Assembly (NCBI GenBank): GCA_033439685.1
Contig: JAUEDM010000001.1
Location: 7,936,001 to 8,000,000 of the forward strand
Source: Apodospora peruviana
Taxonomy: Eukaryota; Ascomycota; Sordariomycetes; Sordariales; Lasiosphaeriaceae
Direction: 5' to 3'
DNA length: 64,000 nt
Every line of letters starts with the position of its first letter. Position 1 is the stretch's first letter. The notes below the pieces were generated by a model. That model saw only the letters and a list, made by a program, of their open reading frames with translations, searched no databases and was not told where the DNA came from. A program made the translations under genes and the position numbers. Positions 1-11,744 of the stretch are shown here, one piece after another.

Positions 1-991
1 TACCTCGCTAACAATACCGAGGTTAAACACCGTGACCAGTCACAAAGCACGAGAAGGGCGAACCATTATACTGACTGTGCAACCTTTAGGTCCCAAAGAC
101 TCCGTTGGTAGGTTATTAGTTTTCGAAGTCCACAAATACCGTCCAAGCTGCTTGAGGCGGACTGGCTACAGGTAGACAGACGCCTGACTTGCAACATCAC
201 TAAGGTACCCAAGCATCCTCACACCCACTTCAGACATATTGCGGGGCAGAGACTTTGCCCAAGGCTTACCCCTGATCCTTGATCAGTAAAAGACGGACTT
301 GTTATTCGTAAGCATGGAACTAAAATTCAACCTCCCCGATGTTTCACGGATGCAATTGTCGCTCTCACACTTCACGTTGTTATGATAGATTTGGCCGTGT
401 AAGTCGCCCGAAGTGGAAGCCCAAGCGTCAGCGCACTGAAACCAACCTTAAAAATGGGTCACTTCCAGTTACACAACGACATGGCGGGTTTCCAGGTTGT
501 GTTGCCATTTGTGCAGAATCAAATTTGTATACGGATCCGTAGAACTAAGTGACACTTGACAGCCGGTCAGATCTCCGTTTTCATGCAGTGCCCATGGGTC
601 ACGCCCGTGCTCCCGCTCTTCAGGGTTCCAGTTGTATTTAGCGTCACAGACTGCCGAACGACTCTGCACGGATGAATCCCCATCAGCATGGGCCGATAGC
701 CTTGTCAGCATCGCCGCAACTCTGCAGCCAACGTCATCCGCGCCCTTCCAGCCTCAAACGGGATTCTAACGTGCGTCAGGATAGGTGCGGCAGCATCCAG
801 ATGTCGGTTTCGACTCCGGAAAACGTTTAAAACCACGACCGATCGCTCTAGAGCCAGCACTCGCGAATAACTACCTAGCCTTCGATGCCCTGATAACCGA
901 CCGTGGGCTGCTGTCGCGCCAATCCTTTTCGAACCGCCGCCCCTCCACGCTCCGCCTCGCGAGAACGTCAAGAACCCCCTCGATCGTCATC
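1..991. other. Intergenic / upstream region, no gene seen
   Basis: No frame here has coding character. The longest open stretches are under 90 codons and are read on both strands. The last 200 bases before the PFA5 start presumably hold its promoter and leader, but no clear TATA element or other site could be picked out. Confidence 0.6.
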
Positions 992-2433
992 ATGGTAGAA
1001 GCTCGTCGGGCCAGCACGAGATGGGCAACGCGTGTCATTCCGTTTGTTTTGGCCGGCTTCGTCGGCTTCGCCTCGTATGTTGTGGTCAAGCGCATATGCT
1101 GTACGTATCGCCCCTGGCCGCATTTCGGTCTGCCCTGTCGATGCTTGGTGTGGGAACCGGCTTAACACGTTCTTTTCTGCAACAGTGGATTTCTTCCTTG
1201 ACCGTCAACAACAATCCGGCACCGCAGTCGCCTTCCTCGTCGTATACTCCGTATTTCTTTTTTTAGCGCTCGTATCGTACGCACGAGTTTGGGCCGAGAT
1301 CCAGCGCCATCCTGGAGCCGTGCCGTTGGGACCGAACGCATTGAATCAGAGAAAGCCAAAAAAGAAGGGCCGGCGTAAGAGTCGTGCGCACAGAGAAGAT
1401 GATATCGAAGCGAAAGCCTACGACTCGCGGCCGGACTCGAATCCCGACAGCCCCGGGCTCGAGGCCTTTTACAGCAGAGACGTGTTTGTTTGCAAAGAGG
1501 ACGGGTTACCACGGTGGTGTAGTACTTGCTGTAATTGGAAACCGGATAGAGCACACCATTGCAGCGAGCTCGAAAGATGTGTGTTGAAGATGGACCACTT
1601 TTGTCCATGGGTAGGAGGAATTGTTGGCGAAACCTGTGAGTTTGACACTGTCCCCTCTTCATTCTAAGATTGTGATTAACCTAAAGATCATAGCATTCAA
1701 ATTCTTTATTCAGTTTACGTTTTACGCCGCCATCTACTGGGCGGTGGTCATTATTGCCGCCGCATATGGCCTCAGCTCGTCGATCAACAGCGGTGCTGGG
1801 GTAGACGGCTTCTTCATCGCCGCCTTGGCAATTGGTGCTTTCTTTGAACTTTTCACGTTTACCATGACAGGTACCGCCGTACGGTACATTTGTATCAATC
1901 TAACCAATGTCGACTATCTCAAATCGAAGGTGGTCGTCCATTACCTAGCACTCCGCGTGCCCCGGGGCACGCCCCCCGGCCATAATTACGGCGTCGTTAC
2001 CTACCCGCTGCAGGAGTTATCGGCATCTGCTCCGAGCCCTCAGTTGTCAGGTCAGACCATCACTGACGAGCACCCTGCTTCGGCGAGGGACCAGCTCGCG
2101 AAGCGCACATTCGCCATCATCAAGACAGAGATGGGAGAGAACCCATGGGATCTGGGGCCCTATCGCAACTGGAAGTCGATAATGGGGAGCAATATCATTG
2201 ACTGGCTCTTGCCATTCAACCCGTCGCCTTGCTCTGATGGTGGCAATAGCGAGAGTCTGTATGAGTTGGGCCCGTTGTACCCTAAACTGCGGGCCCGGTA
2301 CAATCTGCCGGATATTTCGGATGAAGCGACGGTGATTTCATCGGGAGATGAGATGAAAGAAAAGAAGAAACCGCGGCAGGAAGAGGAGGACCAGACGGGG
2401 ACGAATGATGACACGCAGGCGTCTTTGGAGTAG
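992..2433 (+). CDS. Palmitoyltransferase Pfa5 (DHHC family), three exons
   Basis: Protein S-acyltransferase that attaches palmitate to cysteines of membrane-associated substrates; the family consists of polytopic endomembrane enzymes. Exons 992-1100, 1186-1635 and 1694-2433 join in frame to give 432 residues; introns are 85 and 58 nt with GT..AG ends. Hydrophobic segments lie at about 14-33, 48-68, 190-213 and 222-250, the usual four-helix layout. The cysteine-rich domain spans about 139-189 (CSTCCNWKPDRAHHC, then CVLKMDHFCPW). The signature reads Asp173-His174-Phe175-Cys176, DHFC instead of DHHC, with the catalytic cysteine kept. The lysine/arginine stretch at 93-106 and acidic C-terminus are cytosolic-type tails. 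I recognise the GGIVGETSFKFF sequence, restored across intron 2, as Pfa5-like. The start is the first ATG before helix one. Family assignment is secure; the Pfa5 subgroup is from memory of the family. Confidence 0.9.
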
Positions 2434-5109
2434 CTACTTACTTAGATACCCTTGGAATCATGTACGGGTTATCCTGTTTGTATCATTTACTGGAGGCTAC
2501 TTTTTTTGGGTTTAAGCGTTGTACCTCTCAATCGTGATTTTGATAGGAATTTGTAATCTCGTTCCCATCCTATATCTTGAAGGAACTCAGACGGCGGCGT
2601 CCCTGGTTTTGGCAGCTGGTGGGAATTTCCCCAAGAACTGGTCTTTGTGAGAATAAGTGGGTCACCACCCGTCACAGCTGCCCCTAACACTTATTTTCAG
2701 AGCGCTCCCGAAGGAGGTCTGAATCTGAGATAATTCCCATCCCGATTTTGTTTCCGTTGCCATCTGTGAACGGGAAGCTGGCTTTGCCCAGCAGCCCGTG
2801 AAGGTGGATTTGGAACAGCTAGATCCCTAACCCTAAACTCCATGGTCCGAGTCGTCACGGCGGCAGTGTCTGGCCAGTGGCGGACATTTCTGTGGCAACA
2901 ACTTGGGAAGCTTGTACAGCTTCATGGTGATTGTCCATTGTGCAGATAGTGTATATCAACAAGTAGTGGTATACCGCAACTTCGTGTGTTCTGTTCCATC
3001 CAAGATATGGTCTAGAGTATGGCATAATCGGATACACAGGTAACCAGTTCGGCAAGTTCCCAGACTGCATTTCGAAAACTACTTTCTGAAGGATTTTTAT
3101 CCCACCAACCCTTATGTGATCCTCCTATCAGCATTGGAACCTTCAGAACTTCCAAGCCCGACATTTCAACCGCCTGCAGATAGCCGCGGAACAACTGAAC
3201 GAGACGTTCAAGTTCACGGGAACAATCCAAACTTCCATTCTAAGCATGGCCCATCTCAGCGAAAGTTTCTTACGTTCTTCGAGCTCAAGGAGTGCATTGA
3301 CGCATTGTACAGATTATTGGTCAGAACACCTGTCAGCAGTGAGGTGAGCAACCTGTCCAATCCAGTGTGGCTGACTGAAAGTCCGAAACAACAGATCGTG
3401 TCGACGAGTGGCAATATACAGACGCGGCTTCCTCTGCCTGGACAAACAATTCAGTGTGGAGGTGAAATTGCACGGAAAGATCTGATGTTGGTTAACACTT
3501 GAGAACGGAAGTCGGCCTGATTCGTGGTTTCGGTTTTTGAGTCGTGAAGCCGCCAACGGGAGGCACAGGCAAGTACGTATCGATGAGAAGGCAAGGCACG
3601 TCTTACCTGTAGAGTCATTTCCTCCTCGTTGCCGGGTGGATCGTGACACCAGAGGGAAAGAGTCACTGGAAGCTGCCACGGTCTCCGGAAATTTAGATGT
3701 CTCGAAACTTCTCGGATGGCAACCATTCTTTATAACTTTCGTCCTTTAATACGTTTCGCTTATTATGGTGAATGAGTGGTTAGCGTTGATACAACTCCCT
3801 TATTATGGCCGGGGTACGACATTAGCATGGGACACTTACCAGGGGTCCAGGAAAAAGAAAGCAAGCATCTCGCCACCAAAAGAGCTTATTTCAACCCAGG
3901 CTCCCCAAACTCCCAGACTCCAGGCCAAAGCAGCTCTGACAGAGCTACGAATACACCCTCCGCCCACCCATTCAGTCGTCGACAGCTGTCCACCAAATCC
4001 CAAGCGGGTCAGTCTTGGATTTCACTCTTCCTCCAACCATCTATCGCTTGCCGGACCGACAACCAGGCTGGCCAAAGAGAGAAAGGATGCCACCGGTGCT
4101 TCATCGAGTCTAAGGTAGTCTCACGATTGGTCAGTTGCTCGACGGTCAAGCCTCACTTCCCTCCGCCGGTGAGGCAGAATCACTCCTTTCGGGGAAGGCC
4201 CTCATCCTCCGGGTGTGCCACGACCATTGGTCATTGGAATAGCAGCAACCCCCAGTTGGTCATGGCCCCGTTATCCCAATACTGTACAGTACTTGCCGAT
4301 ATACCTAGGCACCAAGATGAGACGGGTCGGTCCATGGCGCCCCACACCCCACACCCGCTCCCATGTGTTTGTCTCGAATCTTGACCTGCAAGGCATATAT
4401 GCATGATCTGATCATCTCGTCCGATCTCTCATGTCCCCTGATCGTGGAGGCGGCTGAAACCCGCATTTTTGACGACTCCCGGAACACAGTAAGGCCCTCG
4501 ACCTTCAATCAACGACAGTCTTGATTGCTTGCTGGGCCGGCTTCTGCTCTATTGATATACCATCGTCAGTTCATCACATATTGCCACTCTTGATTGTCTA
4601 AATGGACAAGAAAGCTGACCCACCATACACCTTCAGACAACGAACAAAAGAGAAACATACCTCCAATGTCTGACTTGGTCAACATGCGACCACGTCATAG
4701 GCCATCAAGTCAACAACAAACAGGAGCTGTCAACAATGTGGATAGGTGACCGGGACTGTCGGTGTCATGGGACCACAGGGGGAATTTACCATTCATCACC
4801 TTGGTGTGGACATCAACGAAACGGCGTATGGCAAAAAGAAAATTGAACTTTTGAAGGGAAGTGTTTGAAGGCGACGCATGGCTGCCACATCCTCTAGACA
4901 GGGCTAGAATGGGAAGACGACCATAGAGGAAAGGTTCCTCTAATATTACTCTACCTAAATCTGTCCTCCCCTCTGCATATCTTACACAACAACTGAACGA
5001 GTCTCAGTCCTTCTCGTTCACCCCGACAATATCACACCTTTCTCTCGTTACTTCCCCGCCCGACCGGCGACGAGTCATGATTCGACACCTTATCCATACT
5101 CCGGTCTTC
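2434..5109. other. Intergenic region, 2.7 kb
   Basis: This spacer lies between the PFA5 stop and the stop of the convergent small gene at 5.1 kb. No intact gene is supported. The only stretch with coding character is the minus-strand relic near 3.0-3.3 kb, listed separately. The part from 4.4 to 5.0 kb shows nothing recognisable. Confidence 0.55.
3012..3340 (-). pseudogene. Possible gene relic, two frames offset by one base
   Basis: Read on the minus strand, one frame gives LLELEERKKLSLRWAMLRME. From about 3230 the next frame continues with RELERLVQLFRGYLQAVEMS, then GWWDKNPSESSFRNAVWELA, ending at a stop near 3012. Both pieces have the helical Leu/Glu/Arg composition of real protein, but they sit one base apart with no GT..AG intron between them. 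That suggests a frameshifted remnant or an unresolved splice. A donor-like CTACAG/GTAAGA lies upstream near 3610 on the same strand, so an intact multi-exon gene is not excluded. I do not recognise the family. A plus-strand frame of 128 codons overlaps and looks less protein-like. Confidence 0.2.
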
Positions 5110-5411
5110 TTAGGAATCCTTCGTGAGCTTGCAGTCGGGGCATTTATCGTGTTCGCAGGGGTTGCCGTCATCCAGCACGCCAGTACAGCGGTCGGAAAGC
5201 GAAGTATTGATCATCCCTCCGCATTCGCAGCAGGTGTATATCAGGTCGGCGCCTTCGGGCGTCGAGTGTGCTTGTGGGCTCAGGAAATCTTCTTCCTCCG
5301 AGTCTGGCTCGACCTCTTCGACTTCTTGGGCATCTTGGTTGTCGTTCTCGTCCGCCCTGTCTCACTGTTTAAGCACCGAGTCCATAAGCAACTGGCTTCC
5401 ATGACTCACAT
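5110..5411 (-). CDS. Small acidic cysteine-cluster protein, start codon split by an intron
   Basis: Unrecognised 82-residue protein. The coding exon 5110-5356 is preceded by a 53-nt intron (5357-5409, GTGAGT..ACAG); the two bases AT at 5410-5411 join the G at 5356 to make the ATG, followed by ADENDNQ. Residues 9-24 are almost all acidic. A probable zinc-binding cluster follows: C43-C44-x-C46, C58, C68-E-H70, C73-x-x-C76, in a sequence reading YTCCECGGM .. NPCEHDKCPDC, then TAA. Small proteins with such CCxC..CxHxxCxxC ribbons are common in filamentous fungi and mostly uncharacterised. Alternatively translation starts upstream: the frame is open for 28 codons before the intron (PFTAPFERLFQPATN..), but I found no ATG there and it closes at a TGA. 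A 117-codon frame on the opposite strand is a shadow. The gene converges on PFA5. Confidence 0.6.
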
Positions 5412-5494
5412 TGCTAAACTGGTACGGTAGTCCAAAGCCGGTGCCGTGTTCGTGGCAGGTTGGAAAAGTCTTTCAAAAGGAGCTGTGAAAGGGG

Positions 5495-5568
5495 CTGCAA
5501 ATACCAAGAGCTGTCCTCAACCGAGACGCAGACAGATGCCTTACCATCCTAGCTCCGAACACACTCAC
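5495..5568 (-). other. Putative 5' UTR intron of the small cysteine-cluster gene
   Basis: On the minus strand the sequence reads GCCAAG/GTGAGTGTG at 5568 and GGTATTTGCAG/CCCC at 5495. These are good donor and acceptor matches 74 nt apart, upstream of the split start codon. No frame carries a start codon through it into the downstream coding exon, so if it is spliced it most likely lies in the leader. Confidence 0.35.
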
Positions 5569-7756
5569 CTTGGCATCGACTTTATAGAAGGATGGGAGCA
5601 AATGAAGCGCCGTCTTCCCAAACCGGGTCCACCTGGAGCCGCATCGACAGTGACGCCCTGGTGTATAATTCCCAACTTCAACGGTGACATCGGGCAGGGA
5701 GTCGGGATGACAACAATCTCCGCCCTTGGGCACAACAGGCCCCCATCAACTGGGGGGCTTAGCGGCGAGTGCCCATCTCGAGGTGCGACACGAAGGCAAC
5801 ATAGTTTGACGTGGAAGGTGAAGCCTACCAGTGGTTGGAGTGCTTAGACGGCACCAGCAGTCGGGAAAGGGGGGCTTGGAAACACAAACAGTGTGACTTT
5901 GGTCGACAAACCTCGCTCGCCTTCCAGAACGATTTGAAACAACCGTTGAGTGGGCACTGGAAATCCCTGGGAAATGACGACGAAATGAAAGACAAATCCA
6001 AATCCTGCTTTCCACCCCCGTCGACCCGCCAAAAAAAATACAAATCGTTCGGATAGAAACTCGCAGTGTGCCGATGACGATAAATGAGGAGCGTGACATA
6101 TTCTGTCCCGGCCGTGTGATGTTGCCCAACGAATCCTGGTCAAAGCTCGTTGAGTGGTTGTGTTTACGGAGCTGATAATGGCCAAGCTGATGCTCAGGGG
6201 TGTATAGTAAAATGAGAACGCGCCAGCCGGCAGAAGGGAGGTGACCGAAAAACAATTCCCGATATGGCAGCCTTATCTCGCCTGTGTTACGTTCTTAGCA
6301 GCCCCCAAATCGCCTTGTGAACTTTTTGAAACGGTGGACGACGATGCAAACAACATGAGGTCGATCTCCGACGACGATAAATATGCTATTCGGAGGCGGA
6401 GCATATTGGGCAGGTGACGGTACTCGAGCAGCACTCCGCCTCTTCACCAGGTTATTGCAAGAAATGCGCCGGCGAGGAGTGATCGACTGGCCAATGGTCG
6501 ATGCGTCGAGGCTGCAGATGTGTCGATAGACGGATGACGAGAAAGATGGAGTGATGGCTCGATGTGGTCTGCGCCTTCCTTGCCCACGGATAATCCTTTT
6601 GCCTGGCCACCGGAAGCGCTAGCGACAGGCATCGGTGCGGGAATAGCTTCGTCTTATGCCGATCGATCTGTCATGACCCGACCATTGGTGGCCCGGGAAA
6701 TATGGCCATCAGGTAATGGGGGCCCAGCCTTGCAAGGCAAAGGTCCAAAACCAGACCGCCTCCCATATCTCGAATTTGGCAGCCTCTGGACATTCTCAGT
6801 GTCGAGTTCAGCCAGAGTTGTCCACGCCACTTGAAGGTAGGCCGGTTTTCACGCGGCCAACTTGCGCATGGGAGGGGGGGGGGGGGCGTCACTCTCAAGG
6901 TTCGGCCCTTCTGGGCACAGAAGGTGCGATCGCGGCGTCTCATCGTATCAGAAGGGCAACCCAGGTCAACCTGACCGTTGTGGATGTTCCGATGGTACCT
7001 CCGAAACTTGCACTTTACACCGCAACTGCCTAGTTCAAACAATATCAGTGGTGCCCACGGACTCAGGACGTTTTGCCAAGGAAAATCGCACAGACAGGAG
7101 AGACCAGAGAAAGGGGGAGTAAATGCCGGGCGGTAGCCTGAGGAGTAGCGCAGTCGTGACTGCTCTGTTCCCCCCTCGTCAGGCTACTGTTGTCGTCCCT
7201 TGAATTTGCCACCACGATGTCTCGCGCCAGGGCGGCTCTTCAAACGAAGGTGGCTTTGGTAAGCGCCAGAAGCCGGGATTCCAGATCTGCCCAAAAAACT
7301 TGCTACATACAGCAAGCCTCGCCGTTCTGTGTAACTCGCAACACTTTTTTGTGTCGTCACAATGCTTGCTTGCCTCGCGGGGGAAAAGACTGGTAAGAGC
7401 GCGGGACAATCGGAACGAGTCACGGCTTTTTGCCGAAGAAAGGTTTCCACCACTGCTTCTAGCAGAAGATCAGGGGAAACAAAGCTCACATGTCGTTATA
7501 CACCCGTCCGTTCATATACCTACCTAGGTATGTCGAGATCTGTACTACTATGCCACTCTGTACACTACGTGTATGACCCATTTAAGACGACCTCCTTCCC
7601 GATCGATCGACTGGCATACAGCCACTGGTGGTGGTGTAACGGCCTGCCGGGTAGTGCAGCAGTCGGGAGGACAAGAGTCTGCCGCTCTGCAGCGGCCCGG
7701 CGAGGCGTCCTGACAGAAGCGCAACGGCAGTTCTTATTTACCCCACGATCTTCAAG

Positions 7757-8144
7757 ATGCCCGTCATTACGCCAACACGCGATGATTACTGTAAGACATG
7801 GGATCATCCCGTTGCAATACAGCCTCCAGGTGTCCCATCCCCTTTCAGGAACGTCTTGCGATCGTCGCTGCTGCTGCATGCATCTTTCGTGGACTCATCA
7901 CACGTCGATCTCATGCAGATTCTAAAGATACGAAGTCCGCGGCTGCGGGTCACAAAAAGCTCAAGCAGGAAATTGATCCGGCCACATTTCCATAAGAGAC
8001 TACATGGAGGAGATCCGCGAGAGGAAGAAACGAGGAAGAAACTTGGTAAACTCATTTGGTCGAGGGAAATTCGACTTGAGAGCACCAAAATCACCTAATT
8101 GGAACATTGCTGAGCTCTGTATGCCAATGCTCCTGACTACCTAG
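7757..8144 (+). pseudogene. Possible small membrane-protein gene, broken or unresolved splicing
   Basis: Three plus-strand frames follow one another with protein-like content. The first is ATG at 7757 with MPVITPTRDDY. A second frame from about 7846 has QERLAIVAAAACIFRGLITR, a hydrophobic helix followed by basic residues, then HKKLKQEIDPATFP and a stop at 7996. A third frame from about 8000 reads RDYMEEIRERKKRGRNLVNS, then GKFDLRAPKSPNW, and stops at 8144. A 58-nt GTAAGA..TTTCAG intron would join the first two but leaves one extra base and creates TGA. The second and third are offset with no intron seen. This is either a decayed gene with two frameshifts or a gene whose exons I cannot place. 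Family not recognised. Confidence 0.25.
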
Positions 8145-9652
8145 GTACTCGTGATTCCGAGTCAGTCCCTTGACAAACATCACGGAGACCTTTTGGTGTA
8201 GCCATCTCTCATTCTCCATTTACTACACCGCACCGCAAACAGGTAAGTTTGTTTCCGTGGCGAGCTGAATGACCCCGAATGAGTGCGGGACGACCCATGT
8301 TTGTGTGGCTTCTAATGCGCTCACTTACTCCCCCATGCTCTAATGTTGTCATGTTCATGTACGTAGTTACGGACGGGACACAAGCGCATATGCAACGTCC
8401 CGATGGACATGTCAAGAGTATCTGGCATAAACACCTACACAGGTAAGATCCGTTCGATAGTTGGGGTGATAGACAGCGTGGCATGTATGCAAGATTGTGT
8501 GTTGCTCTCTCCCGTTTCGATATAATTGATGCACGAGACACAAGCGTCAATACCTATGTTTGGTTCTATTTGTTGGATGGCTGTTTATGGAAACCGCTCA
8601 TCCCATCCTATACCGGTTTCAACCCTTGCCCGTTCTCCCCGGCCGGCTCGGGACGGGTTCTTGAAAGAAGCAAGGAGGGAGACGATTTCCTGATATGGAC
8701 TGGATGGTGAGTGACCTAGCTTGGTGTTGGTGGGTGCCCCAACCCCCTGGTGAAGAATCTCCTGATACCTTTGTTATGTCTTCGGGAAGCCCGCGGTTCT
8801 GAAAAATCAGCTGTGGCTTTGTTCCTTAAAATCTACCTAACCAAATAACACAGAACTCTAGATATTCACGAATCTGGGCTTACTTCTGGGATTTCTTTTT
8901 ACGGCACCCGAATGAGGCTTGAAATTCAGTCGGTCTGGACAAGCAGATAGACAGGCAGATCAGGTTGGAAAGGGGATTAGATCCCACGATTACCATACCT
9001 ACCTATGTACTTATTCCAAACGCAAAAGAAATTTTCGGGAAATGAGACTGAGAGATGGAAGAGCAGAGAGATTGCCCGTGTTACTGGATATGATACTGAG
9101 GCCCATCGAGGAGTCCATGACAGGAAACAAGCATTACCAGGTATGAACCACGGGGCACGTTGAGTTCAGCTATACACCCCGGGGAACTGTAATTTGATGT
9201 AATCCCTTCAACTAAGTATACGTACGATTGTAGAACGTTTGGTATTTCCGTATATGAGCTGAGGGCATTTACAAAACAGATTCTTGAGTTGATAACGGCC
9301 GGATTTAATAGGGGTCGATGATGTGATTGACGGAGACAGGAGCGGCAACCCCACTTAGCGATTGCCGGGAGGGTTGCGGGGTCCACGGGACGGGATGGCA
9401 GACTGGGCTCGTTAAGTTGGCGGGCTCGGCATCAACTTCCTCCGTTCCCCAGAGCCCGTCAGGAGCGTCTTTTAGTGGACGCGGTCTTGACGCGACTCGG
9501 TCGGTACCTTTGACCGCGAGTCGCTTCCGTCTGATTCCCGACCATCACCACCGATTCCGGCTCGCAGCACTTGAAACCCGCTCTGGTCAACCGAAAATGA
9601 AATCCCCCACTGCACCCACCCTCGCGCTTCCGTGCCCGCTCCCTCCGCTACG

Positions 9653-11744
9653 ATGCCGTCACCAGAACGATACTTCCGGGACTCATCCCCGGCCGGCGCC
9701 CCTGGGCTGAGGCGATCTCGGTTCACCCACCGCAACTTCTCGCAGCTCGCCACCAGCAGCACCTCGTGCCCGCTCAGAGTCATTGCCCACATCGACCTGG
9801 ATTGCTTTTATGCCCAGTGCGAGATGGTTCGGCTTGGGATCTCCGAAGACCAACCGCTCGCCGTGCAACAATGGTGAGCGTGGTCTCTCTTCGCAAGAAT
9901 CGCAAGAACCGTCATAGTATCTCACTAACAAATGGAAAAGGCAGGGTCTGATTGCCGTCAACTACTCCGCTCGCAAGTACGGAATCGGCCGGCACTGCAA
10001 TATCACGGAAGCAAAGAAGCTCTGTCCGGGCCTGATCCACCAGCATGTTGCTACTTGGCGTGAGGGGGATGCCAAATGGGCCTATCATCCGGATGCAGCA
10101 GCCAACATGGCAACCCACAAGGTCTCTCTGGATCCATATAGACTTGAGTCCCGAAAGATCCTAGCACTGATCAAAGGCTTTCTTCCGTCGCAACTGCAAA
10201 AGGTGGAGAAGGCCGGAATTGATGAGGTGTTTCTCGACCTATCGGCGCACGTTCACGCCGTGCTTTTGGAAAGGTTTCCCGAACTCGCCAGCCCACCTCC
10301 CTACGACGACCCGACTGAGAAGCTTCCGATGCCCTCCATCTCCGCGCTCGACTGGCAGGCTGATGCACTAGTGGATCTTGACGACGAGAATGCCGAATTC
10401 CACGACCCTGACTGGGACGACGTGGCCATCCTCATCGGGTCAGAGATTGTTCGAGACATCCGCACTGCAGTTCGAGATACGCTCGGATACACATGTTCCG
10501 GCGGCGTAGCATGCAACAAGATGCTGAGCAAGTTGGGTTCAGCATACAAGAAGCCCAACCAGCAGACGGTGATACGGAACCGCGCAATCGGGCACTTCTT
10601 GTCAGACTTCAAGTTCACCAAGATCCGGAATCTTGGTGGTAAATTAGGCGAACAGATCAGTGAGACTTTCCACACCGACACTATCAAGGACCTACTTGCG
10701 GTGCCGATAGAGCAGCTCAAGTTCAAGCTTGGGGACGACACGGGGACCTGGGTTTACAATACCGTGCGAGGCACCGACCCTAGCGAGGTGAATGCTCGTA
10801 CTCAGATCAAGTCGATGCTGTCGGCGAAGTCGTTCCGGCCCGACATTAACACCTTTGACCATGCTCTCAAGTGGCTGCGCATCTTCGCGGCCGATATCTT
10901 CTCTCGGTTGGTCGAGGAAGGCGTGCTGGAGAATAAGCGACGGCCCAAGACTATCAACCTCCACCATCGTCATGGGTCGCAAACACGCTCCCGCTCAACC
11001 CCCATCCCGCAAGGCCGGCAGCTCGAGGAGATAACCCTGTTCGAGCTCGCCAAAAGCTTACTGAGCCAAATCGTGTTCGACGGCCGTGTTTGGCCGTGTT
11101 CCAACCTCAGCCTTAGTGTTGGAGGATTCGAAGAAGGGGTCTCCGGCAACATGGGAATCGGTGCGTTCTTATTGAAGGGCGACGAGGCACGAGCACTCAA
11201 TAAGGCAGGGCTTCCGATGCCGACGGCAGACAATCTCGACGAACTCCACCCGGCAGAGAAACGACGGCGCATTGACAGTGGTGGAATACAACGCTTCTTG
11301 ACCAAGAGGGAGGCATCCCGAGGCACCCATGATGAGTTGGGCCCCGATGATGCCTCCTCTCCCATGGGCGAAGGCGGTGAAACATCGGGCAGGCCCGATG
11401 TGCAGAGAGCTTCTTGTCGAGCTGGTGGCTCAGAGAAGTCGGCCATGTCGGACGAGGAATATCAGACCCAGACCAATCATCAACAGACACCAATCGACAC
11501 TTACGTGTGTCCCCGATGCAACGCTAACCTCGAGTGTCCGGAGACACTCCAAAGCCACCAGGATTGGCACTTTGCCAAAGATCTCCAAGATCAAGAACGT
11601 GTCAGTCCGACATTTGTCAACACCAAAGCTACTGCAACATCGACCTCGCGTACCGGCAGTCAGAAAACCGCAGCTGCATCCTCGAAGCGACCAGGACGAC
11701 CAAAAAAGGCCGAGCGTGGTCAGAGCAAGCTGAAGTTTGGATGA
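9653..11744 (+). CDS. DNA polymerase eta (translesion synthesis, Rad30 type)
   Basis: Y-family polymerase that bypasses UV photoproducts in the nucleus. Exons 9653-9873 and 9941-11744 give 674 residues. The 67-nt intron has GTGAGC, a CTAAC branch site (CTCACTAACA) and AG, and restores QQWQGLIAVNYSARK across the junction. The metal-binding aspartates sit in HIDLDCFYAQ (D48, D50), and the palm motif AGIDEVFLDLS follows at about 165-175. A helix-hairpin-helix and little-finger region occupies the middle. Near the C-terminus is a ubiquitin-binding zinc finger, C597-x2-C600 .. H613-x3-H617, then a basic tail ending QSKLKFG, which resembles a weak PCNA-interaction box. Domain order matches the family. 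The start is the first in-frame ATG; a GTG seven codons earlier is not used. Confident assignment. Confidence 0.95.

Larger units (their letters stand above)
5412..9652. other. Intergenic region, 4.2 kb
   Basis: This is the spacer between the divergent small gene at 5.4 kb and polymerase eta. It contains the putative leader intron at 5.5 kb, a 12-13 base G run near 6876-6888 and the three-frame relic at 7.76-8.14 kb. Frames of up to 187 codons (7362-7925) occur but have no recognisable composition and overlap frames on the other strand. The last 250 bases are GC-rich and are probably promoter and leader of polymerase eta. Confidence 0.5.

Noticed and set aside
5077..5430. 117-codon hydrophobic plus-strand frame
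   Set aside because: The opposite strand has the cysteine cluster, the acidic head and consistent splice sites.
6562..6834. 90-codon plus-strand frame with NPFAWPPEALATGIGAGIAS
   Set aside because: No supporting splice partner or recognisable family; overlaps frames of equal length on the other strand.
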